The notes under the pieces: model-generated
What the model saw: only the letters and a program-made list of their open reading frames with translations
Databases searched by the model: none
Told to the model about the DNA's origin: nothing
Program-made: the position numbers and the translations under genes
Part shown: positions 43,775 to 53,297 of the stretch, piece after piece
Position numbering within the stretch: the stretch's first letter is position 1
Layout: each line of letters opens with the position of its first letter
NCBI RefSeq assembly: GCF_036924715.1
Contig: NZ_JAZHSB010000001.1
Coordinates: 1,045,001 to 1,109,000 of the forward strand
Origin: Bradyrhizobium sp. AZCC 1721
GTDB lineage: Bacteria > Pseudomonadota > Alphaproteobacteria > Rhizobiales > Xanthobacteraceae
Length of the DNA stretch: 64,000 nucleotides
Direction: 5' to 3'

Positions 43775-45176
43775 TCATTCCTACCAGGTGTTTGTCGAAG
43801 CTGAAGACGGGAACGTCGCTGTCGCGCTTGGTGTAGCGGTAGTAGGCGGAAACGGCGCCGAAGCGGTTGATGAGATATTTGACCCGCGTGTCTGATGTCA
43901 GCACGTTGTCCTTGCGGACCTGGCCGAAGAACCGGTCGTTCTCGTAACCGCCCGCGAGCGATACGATCACGTTGCGCCGCAGCTCGTAGTCGACGCCGAG
44001 TTGAACCGCATTCGCAAGCACGCCGGTGGCGCTGGTGTCGGTGGTCTGCGTGACGAGCTGTTCGGCATTGAAATGCACATCGAGCAGACGGGTGGGCCGC
44101 CACGTCAGCCGCGCGCGGTAGGAGGGGCCTTCGATGTTGCCGATCGACGGATCGTCGAAACGCTGCTGGACATAGCCGGCGCCGAACTCGCCGGTCACCA
44201 GATTGCTCAAGCCGACCGTGACGCCGGTCAGCGCGCGATAGCCTTGCGAGTCCAGCGTGTGGCCTGGCGTCCCCCTGATGTCGCGCTGATTGCCTTCCAC
44301 GCCGCCGAACCAGCCGAGGGTGGAAGAAATCGCATAGTCGATCCGGCTGTGCAGCGCGTAGATCTGTCCGTCGCGGGCGTCCTGGTTGATGACGGTGCCG
44401 TCCTGCGCGCGCGTTGATCCGTAGTCGTAGGAATCGGTACGGAAGCCGACCGAGGTCGTGAGCCGGTTGAATTCCTTGCGCAGCGTGACGTCGCCGGACA
44501 TCAGATTGTATGGCGTCGGCGATATGGCGTTGGCGGGGGAAGTGAGCGTGCCGACGCCTTCGTTCAGATGTGCGATCTGAAAGCTGCCCAGCAGCATCGT
44601 GTCTTTCGTAATGTCCAGCCAGCCATTGCCCTTCAGGCTGGCATTGGTCTGGTTCAGGCTCGAAAACTGGCTATAGGTCGTCGACTGCGCATCCAGCTTC
44701 AGATCGACGCCATGCCGCCCCCATAGCGAGCGCGCGCGCAGCGTCGGCTCGATCACCGCCGCGATGTCGGAACGCGGCGCGGTGTTCGACGCAAAGACGT
44801 TGCTGTCGTAAAAAGTGCCGGCGGTCAGCGACGGGTTGAACATCCAGGAGCCGGAGCGAATGCCGACGGGTTCATAGCCAGGCTGTTGTCGCTTTTTCAC
44901 CGGCATGTCCTCGGGCGGTATCTCTTCGCGATTGTCCGGATCGGTCCTGTCCGGCAGCGATGACGGTTCAAAGATTTTCTGCGCGTTCCAGGGTGAAGCG
45001 AACTCTCCGCTGGTCCACGGAATGGCTTGTGCATTTGCGGACGATCCGAGACCGAGCAGGATGGCAGCCGCCGGAGCGGGCAACAGGTTGAAGCTGAAGC
45101 GGCCGGGCACGCTTATGGAATGCGATCGCTCTCCGCGTCGCTCAGACGTATTCTGCGATGCAGACTCGAATCCCAT
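43755..45176 (-). CDS. Outer-membrane beta-barrel protein of the polysaccharide locus
   Basis: Protein of 473 residues with start at 45176 (AAGGGA eight bases upstream); a longer frame to 45410 is open but lacks a site. A signal peptide (LLPAPAAAILLGLGSSANAQA) precedes a Pro/Glu-rich linker and about 16 amphipathic strands with aromatic ends, ending NVTAQF. The C-terminal Phe is the usual barrel end. It resembles the outer-membrane beta-barrel family (BBP2-type) encoded with export genes in Bradyrhizobium. Likely a secretion or modulating channel for the polymer. It overlaps the kinase gene by 20 bases. Confidence 0.82.
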   Translation of the reverse strand: MGFESASQNTSERRGERSHSISVPGRFSFNLLPAPAAAILLGLGSSANAQAIPWTSGEFASPWNAQKIFEPSSLPDRTDPDNREEIPPEDMPVKKRQQPGYEPVGIRSGSWMFNPSLTAGTFYDSNVFASNTAPRSDIAAVIEPTLRARSLWGRHGVDLKLDAQSTTYSQFSSLNQTNASLKGNGWLDITKDTMLLGSFQIAHLNEGVGTLTSPANAISPTPYNLMSGDVTLRKEFNRLTTSVGFRTDSYDYGSTRAQDGTVINQDARDGQIYALHSRIDYAISSTLGWFGGVEGNQRDIRGTPGHTLDSQGYRALTGVTVGLSNLVTGEFGAGYVQQRFDDPSIGNIEGPSYRARLTWRPTRLLDVHFNAEQLVTQTTDTSATGVLANAVQLGVDYELRRNVIVSLAGGYENDRFFGQVRKDNVLTSDTRVKYLINRFGAVSAYYRYTKRDSDVPVFSFDKHLVGMNVTAQF

Positions 45177-45473
45177 CACCCATCCCTTGCGGGAACGCGA
45201 AGGCGGCGAACACTTATCGGGCGAGGCCCATCGCTCAAATAATGATCGTCGACTGCGCATAAGAACGGCAGGCCTCATACTCGGTACGCGGGCGCAAGGT
45301 TTTTGAGTTGTGAGATTGAAGTGATGCGCTCGCTTGCAACGCGCCTTGCCGGAAAAAGTTTTCCTCGCGTCGCAAAATATTTCGCATGTGCAAAATGCGA
45401 ACTGTGACAACAGCGCAACATGCGCACCATCATCCGCTCAGGTGCGCATGCACTCCATCCGAATTCCGAGACG

Positions 45474-46061
45474 CTAGAAGTAGCGTTCCGGAACCCTAAT
45501 GTTATCGCCGGGATAGACCGGGACGGGAGCATCGAGAGGGTGGGTCTCTTCCGCGCCGGCACCTGCACGGCGGAGATAGACCTTGCTTTCGTTGGCGCGG
45601 TACGTGAATCCGCCGGCGCTTGCGATCGCGTCCATGACCGTCAACCCATTGCGGTATGGATACTCGCCGCTCTTCTTCACTTCGCCGAGGATGTAGTACG
45701 GGCGATACTGCGCGATCTCGACGTTGACGCGCGGATCGCGCACGATTCCCTTTGCAAGCGCGGATGCTATCGCCTTTTCAAGCTGCCGCGTCGTGGCGCC
45801 TGCAGCCTTGATGTGACCGGCGAGCGGAATCGAAACTTGACCGCCATTGTCGATTTCATACTCGCCGGTGATGTCAGGTTCGCCGTAGACCTTCAGCCTG
45901 ATTCGATCGTTCGGACCGAGTACGTAACGCTCCGCAGACGATGCGGGTGGCGGCGTTTGTGCTGAAGCACGAATCGAAAATCCGGCAGTGATGCCGGCGA
46001 TTACAAGGACGAAGAGAAGAGAGGGAAGCGTCGGGCCGGCGCTGGACGACCGTTGCTGCAT
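45474..46061 (-). CDS. Polysaccharide export protein, Wza/BexD-like
   Basis: Protein of 195 residues; start at 46061 with GGAGA eight bases upstream. A signal peptide (LLFVLVIAGITAGFSIRASA) without a lipobox Cys is followed by the poly_export domain (YVLGPNDRIRLKVYGEPDITGEYEIDNGGQVSIPLAGHIKAAGATTRQLEKAI) and a SLBB domain (PYYILGEVKKSGEYPYRNGLTVMDAIASAGGFT). It forms part of the outer-membrane exit. It is shorter than Wza and lacks the C-terminal helix, so the barrel protein downstream may supply the pore (inference). Confidence 0.92.
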   Translation of the reverse strand: MQQRSSSAGPTLPSLLFVLVIAGITAGFSIRASAQTPPPASSAERYVLGPNDRIRLKVYGEPDITGEYEIDNGGQVSIPLAGHIKAAGATTRQLEKAIASALAKGIVRDPRVNVEIAQYRPYYILGEVKKSGEYPYRNGLTVMDAIASAGGFTYRANESKVYLRRAGAGAEETHPLDAPVPVYPGDNIRVPERYF

Positions 46062-46188
46062 GGCTGCATCTCCATGAATGCACGTAACAGCCGCGGATGA
46101 TAGGGAAGCAAAAACGGCGAAAGAATGTGATGACGAAGTTCCATGTGCCCAATATGCGCGCATGCGTTAACGAAACGTTGCATGCGAG

Positions 46189-46923
46189 TCACAGGAAGAG
46201 AATCGCCGATCCTTCGATCGCAATGCATGTCAATGTTCCTGTCCGCCACGCAGCAGTATCGATGTTGATTCGGTTATGCCTGATATCCGGATGCGGCACC
46301 GGCGTATGGCCGTGCACGATGAATTGTTCGTGATCCCGCGTAGAGTTCAGGAACTCATCGCGAATCCAAATCAGATCGTTGGGATCCTGATGCTCGATCG
46401 GGACATCCGGACGAATGCCGGCGTGCACGAAAAGGAAATCGCCGCAACTGAATTGATTGCGCAAGCACTGCATGAACAGTTGGTGTGCACGCGGAAACGC
46501 GTCGAGAAAGCGGCGATGCAGCTCGCTCGCCGTCGCGGTTTCGTCATGTAGTTCAACGCCATACGATGCAAGCGTCTGCATGCCGCCTAGTTGCAGCCAA
46601 TACTGCAGGATGGCCGGATCCTGAAGGAACCCTTCCATCACGGCCTCGTGGTTGCCGCGTAGACACACAGCGTGATTGGCAACGAGTCGGACCGTGAGCA
46701 GATCGATCACGGTCTTGGAGTGCGGTCCGCGGTCAACGTAATCGCCGAGATAGATCTCGACCGTATGCGCGATCGGTCTACGCCTTATGTCATCGTCGAT
46801 GCGTGCAATGATCTCGCTCAGCAGGTCGGCACGCCCATGAATGTCGCCGACCGCATAGATGCGTGTACCGGCAGGCGCTGAAGCGTTAACGGAGCGCGAA
46901 GGTGCCGCGGGCGATCGGTGCAT
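46189..46923 (-). CDS. PPP-family serine/threonine phosphatase
   Basis: Metallophosphoesterase of 244 residues. Metal-binding motifs are complete: VGDIHGRADLL, LGDYVDRGPHSKTV, LRGNHEAVM and later His in VHAGIRP and HGHTPV. This matches bacterial diadenosine/PPP1-like phosphatases. Genes of this type lie next to polysaccharide export genes in rhizobia. It may act on phosphoproteins or sugar-nucleotide intermediates. It is co-directional with wza and the kinase. Confidence 0.88.
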   Translation of the reverse strand: MHRSPAAPSRSVNASAPAGTRIYAVGDIHGRADLLSEIIARIDDDIRRRPIAHTVEIYLGDYVDRGPHSKTVIDLLTVRLVANHAVCLRGNHEAVMEGFLQDPAILQYWLQLGGMQTLASYGVELHDETATASELHRRFLDAFPRAHQLFMQCLRNQFSCGDFLFVHAGIRPDVPIEHQDPNDLIWIRDEFLNSTRDHEQFIVHGHTPVPHPDIRHNRINIDTAAWRTGTLTCIAIEGSAILFL

Positions 46924-47012
46924 AATGTGAGATGTCGATCATGGAACCGTGCGGCGGTCAATCCATGACGCAAGATCCTTGAGATGCAGCCACCGGCATA
47001 ATGGCTGATAAG

Positions 47013-47162
47013 CTAGTAAAAGAGCAGGCAGATCAGGATCACGATCGCAATCCACGCCGCCGCGTTTGCGATGATGATGCGGTTCCTCAGCCTGCGATCG
47101 GGCGACAATGTGCTGTGCGGCACCGGCACCAGCGCACGGCTGTGCAGACGTTGGGCCATCAT
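47013..47162 (-). CDS. Small single-pass membrane protein of 49 residues
   Basis: Short open frame starting ATGATG with GGGAGG five bases upstream, an excellent ribosome site. It encodes a basic N-terminus (MMAQRLHSRALVPVPHS) and a clear C-terminal TM helix (IIIANAAAWIAIVILICLLFY). It is the first leftward gene of the export half of the polysaccharide locus. Too small for most gene callers. Size, site and helix support a real gene; a regulatory or assembly role for the membrane proteins next door is a guess. Confidence 0.6.
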   Translation of the reverse strand: MMAQRLHSRALVPVPHSTLSPDRRLRNRIIIANAAAWIAIVILICLLFY

Positions 47163-47689
47163 GGGCGCCTCCCTGGAAGCGTTCCGCTAGGTGGACGGCT
47201 CGCGAATCGCTGCCATCTCTGTTTTCTTTTCCAACCTTGCGATCACCGCAGCAGCCGTGCGCCTTAATCACCACCAGTCGTCACGCTGCAGAGGATCGCT
47301 TGGCCTTCGACTAACAAAACAACGACGAGACAGGCATTTGTTGCCCGTGCAGCGACGCTACATTCATCGAGAAACGAACAATGGATTTTGTTCCGCGCTT
47401 TTCGATTATGCATGGCAGCCTCGAGTCACGCGCAGCTCATTAACCTGGCAAATCGACACTAAGCATCTCCGAACAAATCGGAATATCGCGTCGCACAAAT
47501 CTCGTTAACGATTCAGTTCCGCGGTGGTGCGGCACCGCTTTCGCATTTGCGCCAAACTTCGCTCAAAATTCTGGAAAGTCTTAGCGACCGCGAAGTGCGG
47601 ACGTTCGCTGCTGCGAAATCGTCGCGCTCGCGGTCGAGTAACTCCACGCGCTTAATTCATAGTCCGGTTCCCGCAGAGAGAGGAGAGTC
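47163..47689. other. Divergent control region of the polysaccharide locus
   Basis: About 530 bases with lower GC than its neighbours (for example GGAATATCGCGTCGCACAAATCTCGTTAACGATT). It separates leftward export genes from rightward precursor genes and must carry their promoters. I cannot assign individual promoters. No gene or hairpin is convincing. Confidence 0.5.
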
Positions 47690-48454
47690 ATGGCCTCCAT
47701 CGTGACAGCCAACTTCGATCGGAGCAACGTTGCGCCGATTCGAAGAGAGCGAACTGAGATATCAGTCCGTCCTGTCGAGTTTGCCGGCGGCGGTACGCAT
47801 GGCGCGTATCGAGCCCGCCGGCGGTCGCGCCGAAGGGCACGAAACGAGCCATCCTCGTCGATTGCAAAGCGTGTGTTCGATATTGCTGCGGCAAGCGGCG
47901 CATTGTTGTTCTTCGCGCCGCTCCTGATCGTCATCGCAGTTGCGATCAAGCTGACGTCGCCGGGCCCGGTGCTGTTCTTCCAGTATCGATACGGCTATCG
48001 CAACCGCCGCTTCAAGATCTACAAGTTCCGTACCATGCGCGCGGATGCGGGCGATGTGCGCGGCGTAAGGCAGACGGTTCAGGGCGACGCGCGCGTGACG
48101 TCGGTGGGGCGAATTCTGCGCAAGACCAGCCTCGACGAAATTCCGCAACTGATCAACGTGATCAAAGGCGATATGTCGCTGGTCGGGCCGCGACCGCATG
48201 TGCCGGGAATGCTGGCGGCAGATCTGCCCTACGAACACCTCGTGCCTTACTATTTTCAGCGGCATACGGCGCGGCCGGGCATTACCGGGCTCGCGCAGGT
48301 CAGCGGATGCAGGGGAAGCACGGCCGAGTTCGGTCCTGCGGTTTCGCGGATCGACTACGATCTCGTTTATATCGAGAGGTGGTCGCTGCGCATGGACATC
48401 ATGATCATCATCCGCACCATCCGCAAAGAATTCCTGTCCGGAAGCGGATTCTGA
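47690..48454 (+). CDS. Initiating sugar-phosphate transferase, ExoY/WcaJ-like
   Basis: Polyisoprenyl-phosphate hexose-1-phosphate transferase of 254 residues with GAGAGGAGAG before the ATG. A Ser/Arg-rich N-terminus is followed by one TM helix ([21 protein letters not shown]) and the catalytic domain: [76 protein letters not shown]. It transfers the first sugar-1-phosphate to undecaprenyl phosphate. It heads the rightward operon with the sugar-nucleotide genes. Confidence 0.93.
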   Translation: MASIVTANFDRSNVAPIRRERTEISVRPVEFAGGGTHGAYRARRRSRRRARNEPSSSIAKRVFDIAAASGALLFFAPLLIVIAVAIKLTSPGPVLFFQYRYGYRNRRFKIYKFRTMRADAGDVRGVRQTVQGDARVTSVGRILRKTSLDEIPQLINVIKGDMSLVGPRPHVPGMLAADLPYEHLVPYYFQRHTARPGITGLAQVSGCRGSTAEFGPAVSRIDYDLVYIERWSLRMDIMIIIRTIRKEFLSGSGF

Positions 48455-48489
48455 CCGACCTCACCGTCGCAACATCGAAGGACCATGCA

Positions 48490-49929
48490 ATGCCGATGAT
48501 CGAGCCGCGCGGCCGTATCGTACCCGTTCTCCTGTCCGGTGGCGCCGGCTCGCGGCTGTGGCCGCTTTCGCGCGAAACCTATCCCAAGCAACTGCTCTCG
48601 CTACTCGGCGAGAACACCCTGCTGCAGCAAACGGCGCTACGGGTCGACGACCGCTCGCTGTTTACCGACCCGATGGTGATTGCAAATGCCGAGCATCGTT
48701 TTGCGATCGGCGAGCAGTTGCGCGCGGTCGGCGTCGACCGTCCGACCATCGTGCTCGAGCCGTTCGGAAGAAACACTGCTCCCGCGGTTGCGGTTGCAGC
48801 CCTGCTCGCCAGCGAAGCCGATCCCGACGCCGTGATACTGGCGATGCCGGTCGACCACTGGGTGCGGGATCACGCCGCGTTTCGGACCGCCATATCGACG
48901 GGCATCACGGCCGCGCGCTACGGCCGATTCGTCCTGTTCGGCGTGCGGCCTTCGTCGGCAGCAACCGGATTCGGCTATATCCGGATGGGCGATGAGCTGG
49001 AAGCCGCTTCTCCGATTCGTAATGTCGCCAGCTTCGTCGAGAAGCCGGATCTGGTGACGGTCGAGCGCCTGCTGGCCTGCGACGAGCATGTCTGGAACAG
49101 CGGGATATTTCTGCTGCCCGCGCGTCAGTTCATCGACGAATTGGCGCACCGGGCGCCCGAGGTCCTGGCCGCCTGTCGCAAGGCGCTGACGGGCGCAACC
49201 CGCGACCTTGATTTTCTCCGGCTCGATGAGCGCGCTTTCGAGGCCTGTCCGAGCATCTCGATGGACTACGCGATCATGGAGAAGACCGACAATGCGGTGG
49301 TGGTTCCCGCCACGTTCGACTGGAGCGATGTCGGAAGCTGGTCGGCGCTGTGGTCGATGGCGGAGAAGGATACGTCTGGCAATGTCGTGATTGGCGATGC
49401 GGTGGTGGAAGATGCTTCGGGTTGCTACGTGCGCGGCGACGGGCAACTGGTCGCGGCGCTCGGTGTCGAGGATCTCGTCATCGCCACGTCGCCGGACGTG
49501 GTGCTGGTGACCAGCCGGAAACGCGACCAAGACGTCGGAAAACTGGTCGAGCGGCTGAAGGCAAACGGCCATCGCTCGGCGACCCAGACCCACAGCGTCC
49601 ATCGCCCCTGGGGATACTATCAATCGATCCATGCCGGCGAGCGGTTTCAGGTCAAGCGCATCACCGTCAATCCCGGCGCCAAGCTGTCGCTGCAGAAACA
49701 TTATCATCGCGCCGAACATTGGGTCGTGGTGAACGGCACCGCGATCGTTACGCGCGACGACGAGGAAATCCTGCTGCGCGAGAACGAGTCGATCTTCGTC
49801 CCCTTGGGATGCATGCACCGTCTGGAGAATCCCGGAAAGGTTCCGCTCAACCTGATCGAGGTCCAGTCGGGCGCCTATCTCGGGGAGGACGACATCGTCC
49901 GCGTGCAGGATATCTATGACCGCGTTTGA
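48490..49929 (+). CDS. manC: Mannose-1-phosphate guanylyltransferase/mannose-6-phosphate isomerase
   Basis: Bifunctional enzyme of 479 residues. The start at 48490 has AGGA seven bases upstream. The nucleotidyltransferase domain (about 1-345) has VLLSGGAGSRLWPLSRETYPKQLL, NAEHRFAIGEQL and FVEKPD. The C-terminal cupin isomerase domain has HRPWGYYQSIHAGERFQVKRITVNPGAKLSLQKHYHRAEHWVVVNG. It supplies GDP-mannose for the repeat unit. 35 bases separate it from the initiating transferase, so they share a transcript. Confidence 0.93.
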   Translation: MPMIEPRGRIVPVLLSGGAGSRLWPLSRETYPKQLLSLLGENTLLQQTALRVDDRSLFTDPMVIANAEHRFAIGEQLRAVGVDRPTIVLEPFGRNTAPAVAVAALLASEADPDAVILAMPVDHWVRDHAAFRTAISTGITAARYGRFVLFGVRPSSAATGFGYIRMGDELEAASPIRNVASFVEKPDLVTVERLLACDEHVWNSGIFLLPARQFIDELAHRAPEVLAACRKALTGATRDLDFLRLDERAFEACPSISMDYAIMEKTDNAVVVPATFDWSDVGSWSALWSMAEKDTSGNVVIGDAVVEDASGCYVRGDGQLVAALGVEDLVIATSPDVVLVTSRKRDQDVGKLVERLKANGHRSATQTHSVHRPWGYYQSIHAGERFQVKRITVNPGAKLSLQKHYHRAEHWVVVNGTAIVTRDDEEILLRENESIFVPLGCMHRLENPGKVPLNLIEVQSGAYLGEDDIVRVQDIYDRV

Positions 49930-50016
49930 GGTGTGGTGGGGTGGGAGGCAGCATCCGCATCGAGGGCGAGGCACGCCGCAACCAGGCGTGCGCGCGCTAC
50001 GTCAAGGGAGGCAGCA

Positions 50017-50805
50017 ATGAACACAAAACAACACGTCAAGGAGCTGGTGAAGGATGCGTTTCCCTCGATATGGCTGCAATGGCACTTCATGAAGCGCCCC
50101 AAATCGGCGGAGCGGGAACTGTCCTATCTCGACAAGGTCATTCCCGACGACGCGGTGACGGTCGACGTCGGCGCAAACTGCGGCCTCTACACGCGGCGGC
50201 TGGCGCGGCTTTCCCGCCAGGTCCACGCCTTCGAGCCTTCGCAGCAGATGGCGAGGTTGCTGCGCCGAACCTCGGCGCGCAATGTGAGCGTTCACGAGAT
50301 CGCGCTGTCGGATCATGACGGCGATGCCGAGCTGTTCATCCCGCAAGGCGAAGATGGTTTGGTGTACGGCCTTGCCTCGCTGGAGGCGCGAGCCGACTCA
50401 TCGGCGAAGGTCGTTTCCGCTCATGTGCCGATCGCGCGGCTCGACGCTGTGATCGACCAGGACGTGGCGTTCGTGAAGATCGACGTCGAAGGCCACGAGT
50501 TGAATGTGCTGAACGGCGCCGTCGAGCTTCTGGAGCGCTGCCAGCCGGTATTCCTGGTCGAGGCGGAGGACCGGCATCGCACCGAGGCGACCCGCTTGGT
50601 GTTCGAATTCTTTCGGAACAAATCCTATCGGGGGTTCTTCCTGAAGGACAACGACGTGATTGGAGTGGAACAGTTCGATTCCCGAAGGCTTCAGGATGCA
50701 GATGCGCTGCGGCCAGACGGCGGCCGCAAGAACGGACAGTTCTACGTCAACAACTTCTTCTTCTTTCCCCGGCATCTCGACGGCGAATCGATATTGAGCA
50801 GCTAG
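50017..50805 (+). CDS. FkbM-family methyltransferase
   Basis: Protein of 262 residues; start at 50017 with GGGAGG six bases upstream. SAM-binding motif VDVGANCGLYTRRLARL (about 49-65), FEPSQQMARLLRR, and the FkbM hallmark VAFVKIDVEGHELNVLNGAVELLERCQPVFLVEAE. It O-methylates a sugar or lipid-linked glycan. Adjacent to manC and ugd in the rightward operon. Confidence 0.9.
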   Translation: MNTKQHVKELVKDAFPSIWLQWHFMKRPKSAERELSYLDKVIPDDAVTVDVGANCGLYTRRLARLSRQVHAFEPSQQMARLLRRTSARNVSVHEIALSDHDGDAELFIPQGEDGLVYGLASLEARADSSAKVVSAHVPIARLDAVIDQDVAFVKIDVEGHELNVLNGAVELLERCQPVFLVEAEDRHRTEATRLVFEFFRNKSYRGFFLKDNDVIGVEQFDSRRLQDADALRPDGGRKNGQFYVNNFFFFPRHLDGESILSS

Positions 50806-50872
50806 CTCGTCGTTTCACCGCCTCTCCGCCGGCGCGGCCTTGGGCCGCGCGGCTTTTCAGACAGGAACCGTA

Positions 50873-52192
50873 ATGCATATAGCGATGATTGGCGCCGGCT
50901 ATGTCGGGCTGGTGTCAGGGGCGTGCTTTTCCGATTTCGGCCATCAGGTCGTCTGTATCGACAGCAATGCGGAGAAGGTTGCGAGCCTCAAAGACGGGGA
51001 GATGCCGATCCACGAACCCGGACTGGCCGAACTGGTGGCGCGAAACGTTGGCCAAGGCCGGCTTTCATTTTCGAGCGATCTGAAATCGGCCGTCAGCGGT
51101 GCCGAAGTGGTGTTCATCGCGGTAGGCACGCCGTCACGCCGCGGCGATGGCCATGCCGATCTTTCCTATGTCTATGCGGCGGCGCGCGAGATCGCGGCCG
51201 TGCTTCCCGACCAGGCGGTGGTGGTCACCAAGTCGACGGTCCCGGTCGGGACCGGCGACGAGGTCGAGCGCATCATCCGCGAGGAAAATCCCGACGCCAA
51301 AGTTGCTGTCGTTTCCAATCCCGAATTCCTGCGCGAAGGGGCGGCGATCCGCGACTTCAAGCATCCCGACCGGATCGTGATCGGAACGGACGACGCGCGC
51401 GCCCGCAGCGTGATGGCCGAGGTGTACCGGCCGCTTCACCTCAACGCGTCCCCAATCCTCTATACCGATCGCCGCACCGCCGAATTGACGAAATACGCCG
51501 CCAACTCCTTTCTCGCCACCAAGATCGCCTTCATCAACGAGATCGCCGATCTCGCCGAAAAGGTCGGCGCCAATGTGCAGGAAGTCGCGCGCGGGATCGG
51601 GCTCGACAACCGGATCGGCCAGAAATTCCTGCATGCGGGGCCGGGCTTCGGCGGCTCCTGTTTTCCAAAGGACGCGATGGCGCTGATCAAGACCGGTCAG
51701 GACAACGAGGCGCCGGTGCGCATCGTCGAAACGGTGGTCGCCGTCAACGACCAGCGCAAGCGGGCGATGGCACGCAAGGTCGCGAATGCGTTCGGCGGCA
51801 ACATCCGGGGCAAATCCATTGCGGTGCTCGGCGTAACGTTCAAGCCGGATACCGACGACATGCGCGACGCGCCATCCATTCCGCTGATCACCGCGCTGCA
51901 GGACATGGGGGCCGAGGTGCGCGTTTTCGATCCTGTCGGCATGGAGCAGGCGAAGAAGGTGTTTGAGAACGTCACCTTTTGCGACAACGCCTATCGTTGC
52001 GCGAAAGGATGCCACGCGCTCGTCATCGTCACGGAGTGGGAGCAGTTCCGGGCGCTGGATCTCAAGGAATTGTCCACCATCATGGCCTGTCCCGTCATTG
52101 TCGATCTGCGCAACATCTACGCTCCGGAGGAGGTGAGGCGGAACGGCTTTCTGTACTGCGGCGTGGGGCGGCCGAAATCGGTGGCGTACTGA
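50873..52192 (+). CDS. ugd: UDP-glucose 6-dehydrogenase
   Basis: Protein of 439 residues, start at 50873 with AGGA upstream. The NAD site is MHIAMIGAGYVGLVSGACFSDFGHQVVCID. The catalytic Cys263 lies in GPGFGGSCFPKDAMAL. The UDP-binding C-terminal domain has GVTFKPDTDDMRDAPSIPLI. It makes UDP-glucuronate from UDP-glucose with two NAD+; the product feeds the epimerase downstream. Confidence 0.94.
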   Translation: MHIAMIGAGYVGLVSGACFSDFGHQVVCIDSNAEKVASLKDGEMPIHEPGLAELVARNVGQGRLSFSSDLKSAVSGAEVVFIAVGTPSRRGDGHADLSYVYAAAREIAAVLPDQAVVVTKSTVPVGTGDEVERIIREENPDAKVAVVSNPEFLREGAAIRDFKHPDRIVIGTDDARARSVMAEVYRPLHLNASPILYTDRRTAELTKYAANSFLATKIAFINEIADLAEKVGANVQEVARGIGLDNRIGQKFLHAGPGFGGSCFPKDAMALIKTGQDNEAPVRIVETVVAVNDQRKRAMARKVANAFGGNIRGKSIAVLGVTFKPDTDDMRDAPSIPLITALQDMGAEVRVFDPVGMEQAKKVFENVTFCDNAYRCAKGCHALVIVTEWEQFRALDLKELSTIMACPVIVDLRNIYAPEEVRRNGFLYCGVGRPKSVAY

Positions 52193-52235
52193 CAAGCATG
52201 GGCCGTCATGACATCGGCTAGTGGAGGATGCACGC

Positions 52236-53282
52236 ATGATGCCGGATCAGGCAATTCTGGTAACGGGAGCCGCGGGCTTCATCGGATTTCACGTGGCGCA
52301 ACGGTTGCTGCAGTCGGGCCATCGCGTGGTCGGGCTCGACAACCTCAATTCATACTACGATCCGCAACTGAAGGCGGCCCGGCTCGCGATCCTGCGCAAC
52401 GATCCGCGTTTTCAGTTTGAAGAGCTGGACGTGGCGGATCGCGTCGCGATACCGGCGCTGTTCGCGCGCCATCGGTTTCCCGTCGTCATTCATCTGGCCG
52501 CGCAAGCAGGTGTGCGCTACTCGCTGCAGGATCCGCACGCTTATGTCGACGCCAATCTGGTCGGCTTCACCAATGTCCTGGAGGGATGCCGGCACCATGG
52601 CTGCCGCCATTTGTTGTTCGCATCTTCGTCGTCTGTGTACGGGGCAAACAGGAAGTTGCCCTTCTCGGTGCATGACAATGTCGATCATCCGATCAGCCTT
52701 TATGCCGCGAGCAAGAAGGCCAATGAATTGATGGCTCATTCGTACAGCCATCTTTACGGAATCCCGTGCACCGGATTGCGCTTCTTCACGGTGTACGGCC
52801 CGTGGTATCGGCCCGATATGGCGCTGTTCGTGTTTGCGGACGCGATTGTCCGCGGCGATCCGGTCAAGCTGTTCAATGGCGGCCGGATGCTTCGCGACTT
52901 CACCTATATTGACGACGTGACAGAGGCTCTGGTCCGCCTGATCGATCGCGCGCCGCAGGTCGGGCAGCCCGGGCCCGGGCTGGACGGAATTCAGGACCCG
53001 GGATCGAGCATCGCCCCTTGGCGCATCTACAATGTCGGCAACAACAAGCCGCAGGAATTGATGCTCGTACTCGACATCCTCGAGCGTGAGCTGGGACGCA
53101 AGGCCAACAAGGAACTGCTGCCGATGCAGCCGGGCGACGTGCCGACCACCTATGCCGATGTTGATGACCTCGTGCGCGACGTGGGCTTTCGCCCGGCAAC
53201 CCCGATCGAGGACGGCATCCAGAGGTTCGCAGCCTGGTATCGCAGCTATTACGAAGCAAACCAGGCGGTGGCCGCATCCTAG
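52236..53282 (+). CDS. UDP-glucuronate 4-epimerase-like NAD-dependent epimerase
   Basis: Protein of 348 residues; start at 52236 with GGAGG eight bases upstream. NAD motif TGAAGFIGFHVAQRLL, catalytic Ser in LFASSSSVYGAN and Tyr156/Lys160 in SLYAASKKANE. GLRFFTVYGPWYRPDMAL and the downstream NVGNNKPQEL are typical of UDP-GlcA 4-epimerases (LpsL/CapI group). It probably turns UDP-GlcA from Ugd into UDP-GalA. Last gene of the rightward operon. Confidence 0.92.
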   Translation: MMPDQAILVTGAAGFIGFHVAQRLLQSGHRVVGLDNLNSYYDPQLKAARLAILRNDPRFQFEELDVADRVAIPALFARHRFPVVIHLAAQAGVRYSLQDPHAYVDANLVGFTNVLEGCRHHGCRHLLFASSSSVYGANRKLPFSVHDNVDHPISLYAASKKANELMAHSYSHLYGIPCTGLRFFTVYGPWYRPDMALFVFADAIVRGDPVKLFNGGRMLRDFTYIDDVTEALVRLIDRAPQVGQPGPGLDGIQDPGSSIAPWRIYNVGNNKPQELMLVLDILERELGRKANKELLPMQPGDVPTTYADVDDLVRDVGFRPATPIEDGIQRFAAWYRSYYEANQAVAAS

Positions 53283-53297
53283 AACCGGTACGCCTGC

